Shown here: positions 1 to 5,984 of the stretch, in pieces
Layout of the letters: every line of letters starts with the position of its first letter
Position numbering within the stretch: the first letter of the stretch is position 1
Origin: Puniceicoccales bacterium
GTDB lineage: Bacteria > Verrucomicrobiota > Verrucomicrobiia > Opitutales > Oceanipulchritudinaceae
DNA length: 6,167 nucleotides
NCBI GenBank assembly: GCA_030595525.1
Contig: JAUVDD010000104.1
Coordinates: 1-6,167, forward strand
Direction of reading: 5' to 3'
The notes under the pieces: generated by a model
Databases searched by the model: none
What the model saw: only the letters and a program-made list of their open reading frames with translations
What the model was told of the DNA's origin: nothing
Program-made: the position numbers and the translations under genes

Positions 1-1
1 G

Positions 2-172
2 GTTTTCGCTTACCGGAATGCTTTTTTATTTAACCGGAGGGTTTTTATTCCAAATTCCTACACGGTCCTGGATGACGACGGGGAATTCAAGGATCCCGAT
101 TTAAGAGGACGATTGGAATTGCAGGCGGAGAAATTTCAAGCCTTTACGAAAGCGGTTAATTCACTAGCCTAA
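2..172 (+). CDS. C-terminal fragment of a probable NAD(P)H-dependent FMN reductase family protein
   Basis: The window opens inside a reading frame that runs without a stop from base 2 to a TAA at 170-172, giving the last 56 residues of a protein; the start lies off the left edge. The fragment contains an F-I-P-N-S-Y strand, then L-D-D-D-G-E-F followed by D-P-D-L-R and a final amphipathic helix (L-Q-A-E-K-F-Q-A-F). That layout (strand, loop with a 'DxDG' turn, then an R-x-x-L helix ending in F) is how NADPH-dependent FMN reductase / flavodoxin-fold oxidoreductases of the SsuE/ChrR type usually end. Known members are cytoplasmic and use NAD(P)H to reduce FMN, quinones or other acceptors. The FMN-binding part is outside the window, so the family call rests only on the tail. 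The next gene on the same strand starts 40 bp downstream with no visible terminator between them. Confidence 0.5.
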   Translation, partial: VFAYRNAFLFNRRVFIPNSYTVLDDDGEFKDPDLRGRLELQAEKFQAFTKAVNSLA

Positions 173-195
173 TTTCAAGGAACAAATGTTTCATC

Positions 196-200
196 AAGGA
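196..200 (+). promoter_or_regulatory. Weak Shine-Dalgarno AAGGA for the lipoprotein gene
   Basis: AAGGA lies 12 nt ahead of the ATG at 213, longer than the usual 5-9 nt spacing. The same heptamer TCAAGGA also occurs 19 bp upstream (175-181 and 194-200). It is the only SD-like motif in front of an identified start in this window, and it supports 213 as the start. Confidence 0.35.
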
Positions 201-212
201 CACTAATTTATC

Positions 213-929
213 ATGAAAAATCGAATGCTGAACACTGTACTGCTGGGATTGCTGGCAATTGGATTCACGGGTTGTGTTACCAGGCACAATGTGCGAGTGG
301 ATGCCCTAAGCACAGGTGAGGGCCAGGGCGGAAGTTACGAGCTGGTCAGTATCACTCCTGGAGTTGAGTCAGGTGATCTCTTTTTCAAGGAAGTTTCCCG
401 TTATCTGCGTCCAGTCCTCGCAAACAAGCGATTTCATCCGGCCAGAGATGGCGAATATGGAGATTTGCTAATCGAGGTGGATGCGTACCTTTCTGATCCC
501 ATGACCGAGACCGAATCTTATTCAGAGCCGATTTATATGGAAACCCGTGGGCACTATCGGTCCTATCGGGTCCCGGTGGTTAATCAAGAGGGCAAAATTG
601 TCAGTTATTCATATGGTGGTTCCTGGTCACCTCCGCGCACGTATGTCGGCGGATGGATGGATTATGATCGGCAAATCACTGTCTATGATAAGATTCTCCA
701 TTTGAGTGCTCGAAGGATTCTGGGAGAAGACGAGTATTCAGATGAAGTGTGGGCGGTGACAATTGCCATGCGGGGTGAAAGCACGGATTACCGTTCCAGC
801 CTTCCGTATATGCTGGTAGCGGCGGAGCCGTTCATCGGGGCCCGTACTGAAGGTGAGGAAATCATCCGTATCAAGGATGATTCGGAAGATGTACAAGCCT
901 TCCGGGCAGCTCTTTCCAATGTCCGATAA
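213..929 (+). CDS. Predicted lipoprotein of unknown function
   Basis: A 238-residue protein that I do not recognise by name. Residues 1-20 form a short lipoprotein signal peptide: basic K2/R4, a hydrophobic stretch 8-18, then F-T-G-C with Cys21 as the lipidated residue. Phe at -3 is less common than Leu but tolerated. Val at +2 is not a retention signal by the E. coli rule, so the outer membrane facing the periplasm is the likely site (inference). The region 42-92 (S-Y-E-L...L-F-F-K-E-V...L-L-I-E-V-D) looks like the start of a DUF4136-type alpha/beta fold, in which a short strand, a helix with a conserved acidic residue and a 'D-L-L-I-E-V' strand follow one another; I would not assign it. Residues 103-151 are rich in Tyr, Gly, Ser and Pro and may be an exposed loop. 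Only one Cys is present. The gene's last 11 bp overlap the Nudix gene start. Confidence 0.8.
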   Translation: MKNRMLNTVLLGLLAIGFTGCVTRHNVRVDALSTGEGQGGSYELVSITPGVESGDLFFKEVSRYLRPVLANKRFHPARDGEYGDLLIEVDAYLSDPMTETESYSEPIYMETRGHYRSYRVPVVNQEGKIVSYSYGGSWSPPRTYVGGWMDYDRQITVYDKILHLSARRILGEDEYSDEVWAVTIAMRGESTDYRSSLPYMLVAAEPFIGARTEGEEIIRIKDDSEDVQAFRAALSNVR

Positions 930-1440
930 TCCTGACGAAATCTTTGATATTGTAGATTCGGAGGACCGGGTAATCGGGACAGCCCGTCGTGGAGATGTGC
1001 ACGCGAATGGTTGGTTGCATCGGGCGGTGCATATCATGGTCCGACGCCGGAACGGGGATGTCTATGTGCAAAAGCGCTCAATGGAAAAGGACTGTCATCC
1101 GGGGGTCTGGGATTCGTCAGCCAGTGGGCACCTTGATAGCGGAGAATATTACGATGCTGCTGCGATCCGAGAACTAGGCGAGGAACTGGGAGTCGAAGTC
1201 GATTCAGTTGAGGAGATCGGAGCACTGGAAGCCAGCGAGCTCACCGGTCAGGAGTTCGTAAGGATCTATCGAATTCAACACGAGGGACCATTTACTTTGC
1301 ATCCATCGGAAATTGATGAAGGAAAATGGGTTCCTGTAGATATGCTAGACAAATGGCTAAGCAATTCTCCGGAAGACTTTGCTCCTTGTTTCACAAAAGT
1401 CTGGGAGACTGTCCGCAATTACTTCGGCGAGTTCGAATAA
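919..1440 (+). CDS. Nudix hydrolase, YfcD/IPP-isomerase-like subfamily
   Basis: A 173-residue protein with a complete Nudix box at residues 70-92: G70, E76, R84-E85, E88-E89 and G91 fit GX5EX7REUXEEXGU exactly, so Mg-dependent hydrolysis of a nucleoside-diphosphate-X or related pyrophosphate is expected. The N-terminal part (E-I-F-D-I-V-D, then W32-L-H-R-A and Q51-K-R-S with K57 and P61-G-V-W) matches E. coli YfcD and the isopentenyl-diphosphate isomerase fold. The isomerase's active-site Cys motif is replaced by D-S-S-A-S-G-H at 65-71, so this is a hydrolase rather than an isomerase; the substrate is unknown. I chose ATG 919 because the family homology begins there. In-frame ATGs at 853, 877 and 889 would add a basic tail encoded wholly inside the preceding gene. 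There is no SD, and the 11-bp overlap with the lipoprotein gene suggests translational coupling. Its 3' end overlaps the converging LOG gene by 22 bp. Confidence 0.9.
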   Translation: MSDNPDEIFDIVDSEDRVIGTARRGDVHANGWLHRAVHIMVRRRNGDVYVQKRSMEKDCHPGVWDSSASGHLDSGEYYDAAAIRELGEELGVEVDSVEEIGALEASELTGQEFVRIYRIQHEGPFTLHPSEIDEGKWVPVDMLDKWLSNSPEDFAPCFTKVWETVRNYFGEFE

Positions 1441-2273
1441 TTCAGATATTCCATATTCAGGAAATTGACAATATAGTCATGTGCTTCCTGCACAGAGTCG
1501 ACTACCTTGAACAAGTCAACGTCCTTGGGTGAGATTACACCGAATTCCAGAAATGCATCGAAGTTCAGGATCTTATTCCAGAAATCTGCACCATAGAGAA
1601 TGATAGGCAGCTTCTTTTCGAGTTTTTTGGTCTGGATGAGTGTTAATGTTTCAAACAGTTCGTCCATCGTACCAAAACCACCTGGAAACGCGATAAGGGC
1701 TTTTGCCAGGTATACAAACCAGTACTTCCTGACAAAGAAATAATGGAATTCAAACTGAAGATCGTGGGTAACATACTTGTTAAGTCCCTGTTCAAAAGGA
1801 AGGCTGATACCCAGACCGATTGAGGCACCTCCTGCTTCACGTGCACCACGATTGGCAGCCTCCATGATACCGGGACCTCCTCCTGAACAGACAATAAACC
1901 GGCGCTTTTTGTCGGGCAGCGACATGGACCACTCGGTCAGAGACTTTGAGAGCTCGCGAGCGGCTTCATAATAAGGTGCGTTTTTAACATCGGCGTGAGC
2001 TTTTGCAAGTGAAGCCTCTTCTTCGTCATTCAGCTTATCCTTGCCCGAGATGGATTGCTCCACCTTGGCCAGGTTCTCGAGAGCGTCGGTTATGGGAAGC
2101 GTACGGGCTGAGCCAAACATGACGAGGGTGTCCTCTATGTTCTCTTGCTTGAAACGCTGTTTGGTTTCCTCAATTTCGCAAAGGATACGAATCTGCCGTG
2201 CGGCAGGACTGTTTAAAAATTCCTGATTTTTGTAGGCCTTCGGCGGCCACGGTGTTTGATTGTTTTCTGTCAT
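1419..2273 (-). CDS. LOG-family (TIGR00730-type) Rossmann-fold nucleotide phosphoribohydrolase-like protein
   Basis: A 284-residue cytoplasmic protein with the marks of the LOG family: F-G-S-A-R at 53-57 ending the first strand, S-G-G-G-P-G-I-M-E at 130-138 for phosphate binding, the R182-K183 pair, and P-G-G-F-G-T-M-D-E at 197-205 with the catalytic-type Glu205. LOG enzymes cleave the N-glycosidic bond of nucleoside 5'-monophosphates (cytokinin ribotides in plants and some bacteria, ordinary NMPs for PpnN). Older annotations as lysine decarboxylase are wrong. It is longer than the roughly 190-residue minimal LOG because of an N-terminal extension (1-47) and a charged helical insert (about 62-112, rich in Glu, Lys, Ala) between the first strand and the glycine loop. 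The true substrate is unknown. It is the last gene of the metX operon, 15 nt after the fusion gene, with no SD. Its stop codon lies inside the converging Nudix gene. Confidence 0.88.
   Translation of the reverse strand: MTENNQTPWPPKAYKNQEFLNSPAARQIRILCEIEETKQRFKQENIEDTLVMFGSARTLPITDALENLAKVEQSISGKDKLNDEEEASLAKAHADVKNAPYYEAARELSKSLTEWSMSLPDKKRRFIVCSGGGPGIMEAANRGAREAGGASIGLGISLPFEQGLNKYVTHDLQFEFHYFFVRKYWFVYLAKALIAFPGGFGTMDELFETLTLIQTKKLEKKLPIILYGADFWNKILNFDAFLEFGVISPKDVDLFKVVDSVQEAHDYIVNFLNMEYLNYSNSPK
1458..1490. repeat. Imperfect inverted repeat near the convergent junction
   Basis: CAGGAA (1458-1463) pairs with TTCCTG (1485-1490), and inside it TGAC (1466-1469) pairs with GTCA (1476-1479) around a 6-nt AT loop. 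It begins 18 nt past the Nudix stop and lies within the LOG coding region. No T-run follows on either strand, so it is not a standard terminator; it could be a chance pairing. Confidence 0.25.
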
Positions 2274-2288
2274 GAATATATCAGTACT

Positions 2289-4229
2289 TTATTTTGAATT
2301 AGATGGGTCGTTTTTGTGCCCAAATTTTAGAAAAGCCTTCTTTAACCGGCTTTTGGCAGACGAGGGTTCCTGTTCGGACAAGCGGATTTCAATACTTACC
2401 GTGTGAATATCATCTCCGGGAGTTTCTTCCGCCTTGTATCGCCGGAAAAGGGTGAGCATGGGAGTGTTGTCCCTGTCGACCTGAGCCCAAAGTTTTTCCA
2501 AATGCCTTTCGTTTGCGATTTCAATCATGCGCTCAAGAAGGATACTGGACATGCCCAAGCGGCGCTTGCTCTCAGAAACAACAAATGCCATTTCGGCGCT
2601 CTTTCCATCGCGATCCAGATAATACCGGCCAACACCATGAATCAACTGGCGTGGACCCTGCAACTCAACAACAGCCAGTGCAAGGTCCCGGTTTTGATCG
2701 ATACCAACTAGTTCAAAGGCACGTTCGCGGCTCATCCGGCTAACTGTAAATCCGTAGCGGCGGACAATGGTTTCCTCTGTATGTGAGTAGAAAAACTCCT
2801 GCAAGCGCCGATCATCGGCTGGTCCCAGCGGACGCAGAATGTACTCCTGTTGATCTTTTAGCTGAAGCTTCCTGATCTGAATCCCGTGCGTTGCCTCTTT
2901 CCAGGGTGGCGGTAATTGGAAGTAGGACGGCAATAAGTGATGCTCCCGTGCTTCCTTGATCAGGCTTTCCCGATAATCTGGATGCGCTACCTGAATCAAC
3001 TCCTGTACACGCTCCTGGATGGTGCGTCCTCTCAACCCGGCAATACCTTGTTCCGTGACCAGATAATGCACATCGGATCGATGGCATCCGACACCTGCAC
3101 CCATCGGCAGATTGGCAACTATCCTCGAGAAGCGTTCACCGTTTTCGTCGATTCCGGTGGAGGGAAGGGCGATGATCGGACGACCGCCGCGACTCATGGC
3201 GGCGCCTCGTACGAAATCAACCATTGATCCGACACCGCTCCGGAACATTCCCTGGATGGAATCCACAACCACCTGTCCGGTCAGGTCCGTTAACAGGGCA
3301 CCGTTTATGGAAACCATGTTATCGTTGCGGGCAATACTGATAGGGTTGTTGGTAAATTCAGTCGGGCGAAAATCAAAGTGTGGATTTGTATCGATAAAAT
3401 CATACAATTCCCGACTGCCAAGGGCATGCGAGGAAACAACTTTTCCGGGAAGCAAGGTTTTGCGGGAATTGTCGATAACACCAGCCTTGAAAAGCTCCAT
3501 TACTCCATCACCGATAACCTCCGTATGAATACCCAGGTTGCGATGCTGGAGCAAAGCGGTGGAGAGGCTCGTTGCTACGGGACCAATCCCGAACTGTAGG
3601 GTGTCACCGTTTTTGATCAACTGTGCAACGTGTTCGCCAATTTTATCGTACGCTGGATCCTCCTCAATGGTGGGTAATTCTGGAAGAGGTGATTCCTTTT
3701 CTATCGCGTAGTGGATTTTAGATACATGAATGTGACATAACCCGTTAGTTCGCGGCATTAGTGGATTAAACTGAGCGATAACAACCTTTGCGGATCGAAT
3801 GGCAGCAAGAGACCATTCAACAGTTGTTCCCAGCGAACAATATCCATGATCATCCGGAGGCGAAACCATTATCAGGGCAGCGTCTATCCGGATTGTTCCA
3901 TCGCTGAACAATTTCGGAATATCCGAATAATGTGAAGGAGAGTAATCTGCAAATCCCTCATTCACCAGGCCACCCAACTGCTCATCCAGATAGAAAGCAT
4001 TCACCTTCAAGTATGGAAAGTACTTCTTATCCAACCACGGAGAAGGAGGCAGCGTCAGGCCCTGAACCAATTCCAGATCACCAATTTCCTTAACATGTTC
4101 CAGGAGCTCCGTTGCCAATCCAATCGGACAGCCTGCTCCCGATGCCAGATGAAGCCGCATTCCTGGACGAATGCACTTAGTCCAGTTCGGCTGAGGTGGA
4201 AGGTTGTTGAATGTTGTTTCGGTGTTCAT
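2289..4229 (-). CDS. Bifunctional acetyl-CoA hydrolase/CoA-transferase fused to a GNAT acetyltransferase domain
   Basis: A 646-residue two-domain protein. Residues about 10-430 are an acetyl-CoA hydrolase / 4-hydroxybutyrate CoA-transferase-type module: F-G-I-G at 213-216, then G-I-H-T-E with E237 as the expected catalytic Glu that forms the glutamyl-CoA intermediate, V-D-F-V-R-G-A at 337-343, P-I-I-A-L-P-S-T at 351-358, V-T-E-Q-G at 391-395 and G-L-R-G at 398-401. Residues about 463-617 are a GNAT domain; R556-R-L-G-M-S561 sits at the acetyl-CoA pyrophosphate loop (Q/R-x-x-G-x-G/A, with Ser last). A basic tail follows (618-646). The first module should move CoA between acyl groups or hydrolyse acyl-CoA; the second should acetylate an amine, possibly a protein lysine. 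Substrates of both are unknown. The start ATG overlaps the metW stop as ATGA. This fused architecture is known in databases but, as far as I recall, poorly characterised. Confidence 0.9.
   Translation of the reverse strand: MNTETTFNNLPPQPNWTKCIRPGMRLHLASGAGCPIGLATELLEHVKEIGDLELVQGLTLPPSPWLDKKYFPYLKVNAFYLDEQLGGLVNEGFADYSPSHYSDIPKLFSDGTIRIDAALIMVSPPDDHGYCSLGTTVEWSLAAIRSAKVVIAQFNPLMPRTNGLCHIHVSKIHYAIEKESPLPELPTIEEDPAYDKIGEHVAQLIKNGDTLQFGIGPVATSLSTALLQHRNLGIHTEVIGDGVMELFKAGVIDNSRKTLLPGKVVSSHALGSRELYDFIDTNPHFDFRPTEFTNNPISIARNDNMVSINGALLTDLTGQVVVDSIQGMFRSGVGSMVDFVRGAAMSRGGRPIIALPSTGIDENGERFSRIVANLPMGAGVGCHRSDVHYLVTEQGIAGLRGRTIQERVQELIQVAHPDYRESLIKEAREHHLLPSYFQLPPPWKEATHGIQIRKLQLKDQQEYILRPLGPADDRRLQEFFYSHTEETIVRRYGFTVSRMSRERAFELVGIDQNRDLALAVVELQGPRQLIHGVGRYYLDRDGKSAEMAFVVSESKRRLGMSSILLERMIEIANERHLEKLWAQVDRDNTPMLTLFRRYKAEETPGDDIHTVSIEIRLSEQEPSSAKSRLKKAFLKFGHKNDPSNSK
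4226..4229 (-). promoter_or_regulatory. ATGA stop-start overlap coupling metW to the CoA-transferase-GNAT gene
   Basis: The metW TGA (4228-4226) and the fusion gene ATG (4229-4227) share bases in an ATGA tetranucleotide. Such overlaps usually mean termination-reinitiation, keeping the two products in step. It also fixes the start of the downstream gene, since no better start with an SD is visible. Confidence 0.75.
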
Positions 4230-4834
4230 AATCCACGAAGATGGTAAATTGCGTAACCGGCGAACAAGTTCGGGAAGAAGTTGGTTTGATCCTTCCAGTT
4301 GCCTTTAAGGAACACAGCGTTGGCCACGTCTATGTTCTTTCGCTTGGCGAATTCATTGAATCCCTGAATTGTCACCGGATTGTATGGCCGACCTGATTCC
4401 CACGAAAGTGGAAACACCTGATTTGTCGGCCGTGAACCGGTACGCAGAGTGGACCAGCGATTCAACCAAAAACCGTAATTAACAAAACCGACTGCAACAT
4501 TCGACGAAACTCGAAGAGCTTCATCAATTAGCTCACCTGGCGCGCTTAATTCCTGCACCATTCGGGATAGGATTATCCAGTCGAAGTAGTCATCAGGAAA
4601 CTCATTCAACAGCGATTCGGCATCGCCATGGTAGATTGGGACGCCGCGCTTCACAGAGGATTTTACTTTATCAAGATTTGTATCTACCCCGAGTGCCCGG
4701 ATCTTTCTCGTCCGGATGAGATGCTCCAACAGGATACCTCTGCCACATCCAATATCAAGTACGCGCTGCCCATCCATGATCCATTCGGATATGATTTGGA
4801 AATCAGTTTGGCGTTTTATTTCGTGACGTTGCAT
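4226..4834 (-). CDS. metW: Methionine biosynthesis protein MetW
   Basis: A 202-residue protein of the MetW family, a class I SAM-methyltransferase fold. Motif I is V25-L-D-I-G-C-G-R-G33 and D51 ends strand 2. The MetW hallmarks follow: G-D-A-E at 70-73, F-P-D-D-Y-F-D at 79-85, I-L-S-R...Q-E-L at 88-96, and N-Y-G-F-W-L-N-R-W at 119-127 (compare N-F-G-H-W-x-N-R in Proteobacteria). The usual H-L-C-T-I motif appears as Y-N-P-V-T-I at 151-156. In Pseudomonas putida, metW is needed together with metX for methionine synthesis from homoserine, and MetW is thought to act as a partner of MetX; no methyl acceptor is firmly known. I place the start at ATG 4834, 4 nt after the metX stop, because it matches the family N-terminus (M-x-x-x-x-x-I...W-I). 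A TTG at 4849 would add five residues and overlap metX by 11 bp. No clear SD is seen for either. Confidence 0.92.
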   Translation of the reverse strand: MQRHEIKRQTDFQIISEWIMDGQRVLDIGCGRGILLEHLIRTRKIRALGVDTNLDKVKSSVKRGVPIYHGDAESLLNEFPDDYFDWIILSRMVQELSAPGELIDEALRVSSNVAVGFVNYGFWLNRWSTLRTGSRPTNQVFPLSWESGRPYNPVTIQGFNEFAKRKNIDVANAVFLKGNWKDQTNFFPNLFAGYAIYHLRGL

Positions 4835-4838
4835 CGGT

Positions 4839-5984
4839 TCAGGCAGCAAGAAAATTCCTGATCAGCGTATAGAGATCCGGGGCATGTACTAGAAAACTGT
4901 CGTGACCCAAGGTCAGGTCCAATTCGGCATAGGTGGCATCCAGACCGCATCGGAGCATCGCGTGGACGATGATACGGTTTTGTCCGGGAGGGAATAACCA
5001 GTCGCTTTTAAACCCAATCACCAGGGTGCGGGACCGTATCTTTTCCAGCTGATCCTCTAACTGGCCGCTCGGACTGAATAAATCAAAACGGTCAAGAGCC
5101 TTGGTGAGGTACAGATATGAATTGGCATCAAAGCGATTGATAAAGCTCTGCCCCTGATACCGCAGATAACTTTCCACCTGGAACTCAGCATCAAAGTGGG
5201 AACGGGCTGCTGGTTTCAGTACCTTGTCGCGGCCGAACTTTTCCTCGAGACCGGCATCACTGAGATAGGTGATATGTGCCATCATTCGGGCAACAGCCAA
5301 TCCAACATTCGGGCCTTTACCTTCTTCATAATCGCCTTCCTGCCATTCCGGATCCTGCATGATGGCCAGGCGGCCAACTTCATTGAACGCGATGGCTTGG
5401 GCATTCTGTCGGGCAGTGGTTGCCATGGGAATCAGTTTCTCCACGAAACCCGGATACTCAATTCCCCATTGGAGAACCTGCATTCCGCCCATCGATCCAC
5501 CAATAACTGAATAAATTCCCGATAGGCCGAGGCCTTTTGTGAAAAGGAGGTGCTGGGCACGTACCATGTCCCTGACCGAAACCAACGGAAAGTCCAGATT
5601 GTAGGGCTTGTTTGTCTTCGGATTGATGGCAGTTGGACCGGTCGATCCCTGACAGCCTCCCAGACAGTTGGTGCAGACGACAAAGTACTTGTTCGTATCG
5701 ACCGGTTTTCCCGGCCCGATCAGGTTGTTCCACCAGCCGGGTTTTTTGTCACTGAGTGAATGTATGCCAGCACAATGATGATCCCCGCTCAGGGCATGAC
5801 AGATCAGTACGGCATTGGATTTCTCTGCATTGAGTTTTCCATACGTCTCATAGCGGATGGTGAATCCAGCCAACTCATCCCCCGAATCGCACACAAAGGA
5901 ATCTTCCCAATGAAAGTCATTCCATTGGACCAACCCGATTTCGCCGGGATGTTCTTCTGTGGATTCTGTGGGAGGTTCGTACAT
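4839..5984 (-). CDS. metX: Homoserine O-acyltransferase (probably O-acetyltransferase)
   Basis: A 381-residue alpha/beta-hydrolase of the MetX family, of the usual length. The catalytic triad is clear: nucleophile Ser164 in G-G-S-M-G-G (162-167), Asp328 in K-S-D-W (326-329) and His361 in G-H-D-S-F (360-364). Other family marks are H-A-L-S-G-D (63-68), G-P-G-K-P (90-94), L-G-G-C-Q-G-S-T-G-P (108-117), F-N-E-V-G-R (200-205) and E-S-Y-L-R-Y-Q-G (271-278). It transfers an acyl group from acyl-CoA to homoserine, the first committed step to methionine through O-acylhomoserine and direct sulfhydrylation. Leu330, two residues after the catalytic Asp, is what I recall for acetyl-CoA enzymes, whereas Pseudomonas succinyl-CoA enzymes carry Arg there; this point is from memory. 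The start is ATG 5984; an in-frame stop at 6009-6011 leaves no other ATG upstream. It heads the minus-strand operon and is followed after 4 nt by metW. Confidence 0.95.
   Translation of the reverse strand: MYEPPTESTEEHPGEIGLVQWNDFHWEDSFVCDSGDELAGFTIRYETYGKLNAEKSNAVLICHALSGDHHCAGIHSLSDKKPGWWNNLIGPGKPVDTNKYFVVCTNCLGGCQGSTGPTAINPKTNKPYNLDFPLVSVRDMVRAQHLLFTKGLGLSGIYSVIGGSMGGMQVLQWGIEYPGFVEKLIPMATTARQNAQAIAFNEVGRLAIMQDPEWQEGDYEEGKGPNVGLAVARMMAHITYLSDAGLEEKFGRDKVLKPAARSHFDAEFQVESYLRYQGQSFINRFDANSYLYLTKALDRFDLFSPSGQLEDQLEKIRSRTLVIGFKSDWLFPPGQNRIIVHAMLRCGLDATYAELDLTLGHDSFLVHAPDLYTLIRNFLAA

Larger units (their letters stand above)
1419..5984 (-). other. Probable four-gene operon metX-metW-(CoA-transferase/GNAT)-LOG
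   Basis: Four genes on the minus strand are separated by a 4-nt gap, a 4-nt ATGA overlap and a 15-nt gap, with no hairpin-plus-T-run between them. Co-transcription from the leader at 5985-6167 is the simplest reading. metX and metW are a known functional pair. The fusion gene handles acyl-CoA and acetyl-CoA by its domains, and the LOG gene may simply be carried along. This is inference from spacing and orientation only. Confidence 0.75.

Noticed and set aside
853..918. Upstream starts extending the Nudix protein by up to 22 residues
   Set aside because: The extension is basic, lies entirely inside the lipoprotein gene and does not match the family N-terminus, which begins at the ATG at 919.
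738..1037. 99-codon open frame on the minus strand
   Set aside because: It is antisense to the lipoprotein and Nudix genes, both better supported, and its translation has no domain features.
919..1440. Isopentenyl-diphosphate isomerase as the Nudix product
   Set aside because: The fold resembles it, but the active-site Cys motif is replaced by D-S-S-A-S-G-H and the Nudix box is a complete hydrolase type.
1419..2273. Lysine decarboxylase annotation
   Set aside because: P-G-G-x-G-T proteins were once given this name, but the motif belongs to LOG nucleotide phosphoribohydrolases; there is no PLP-binding lysine motif.
3112..3528. 138-codon open frame on the plus strand
   Set aside because: It lies wholly antisense to the CoA-transferase module, whose motifs are continuous through this region; the plus-strand translation shows no recognisable domain.
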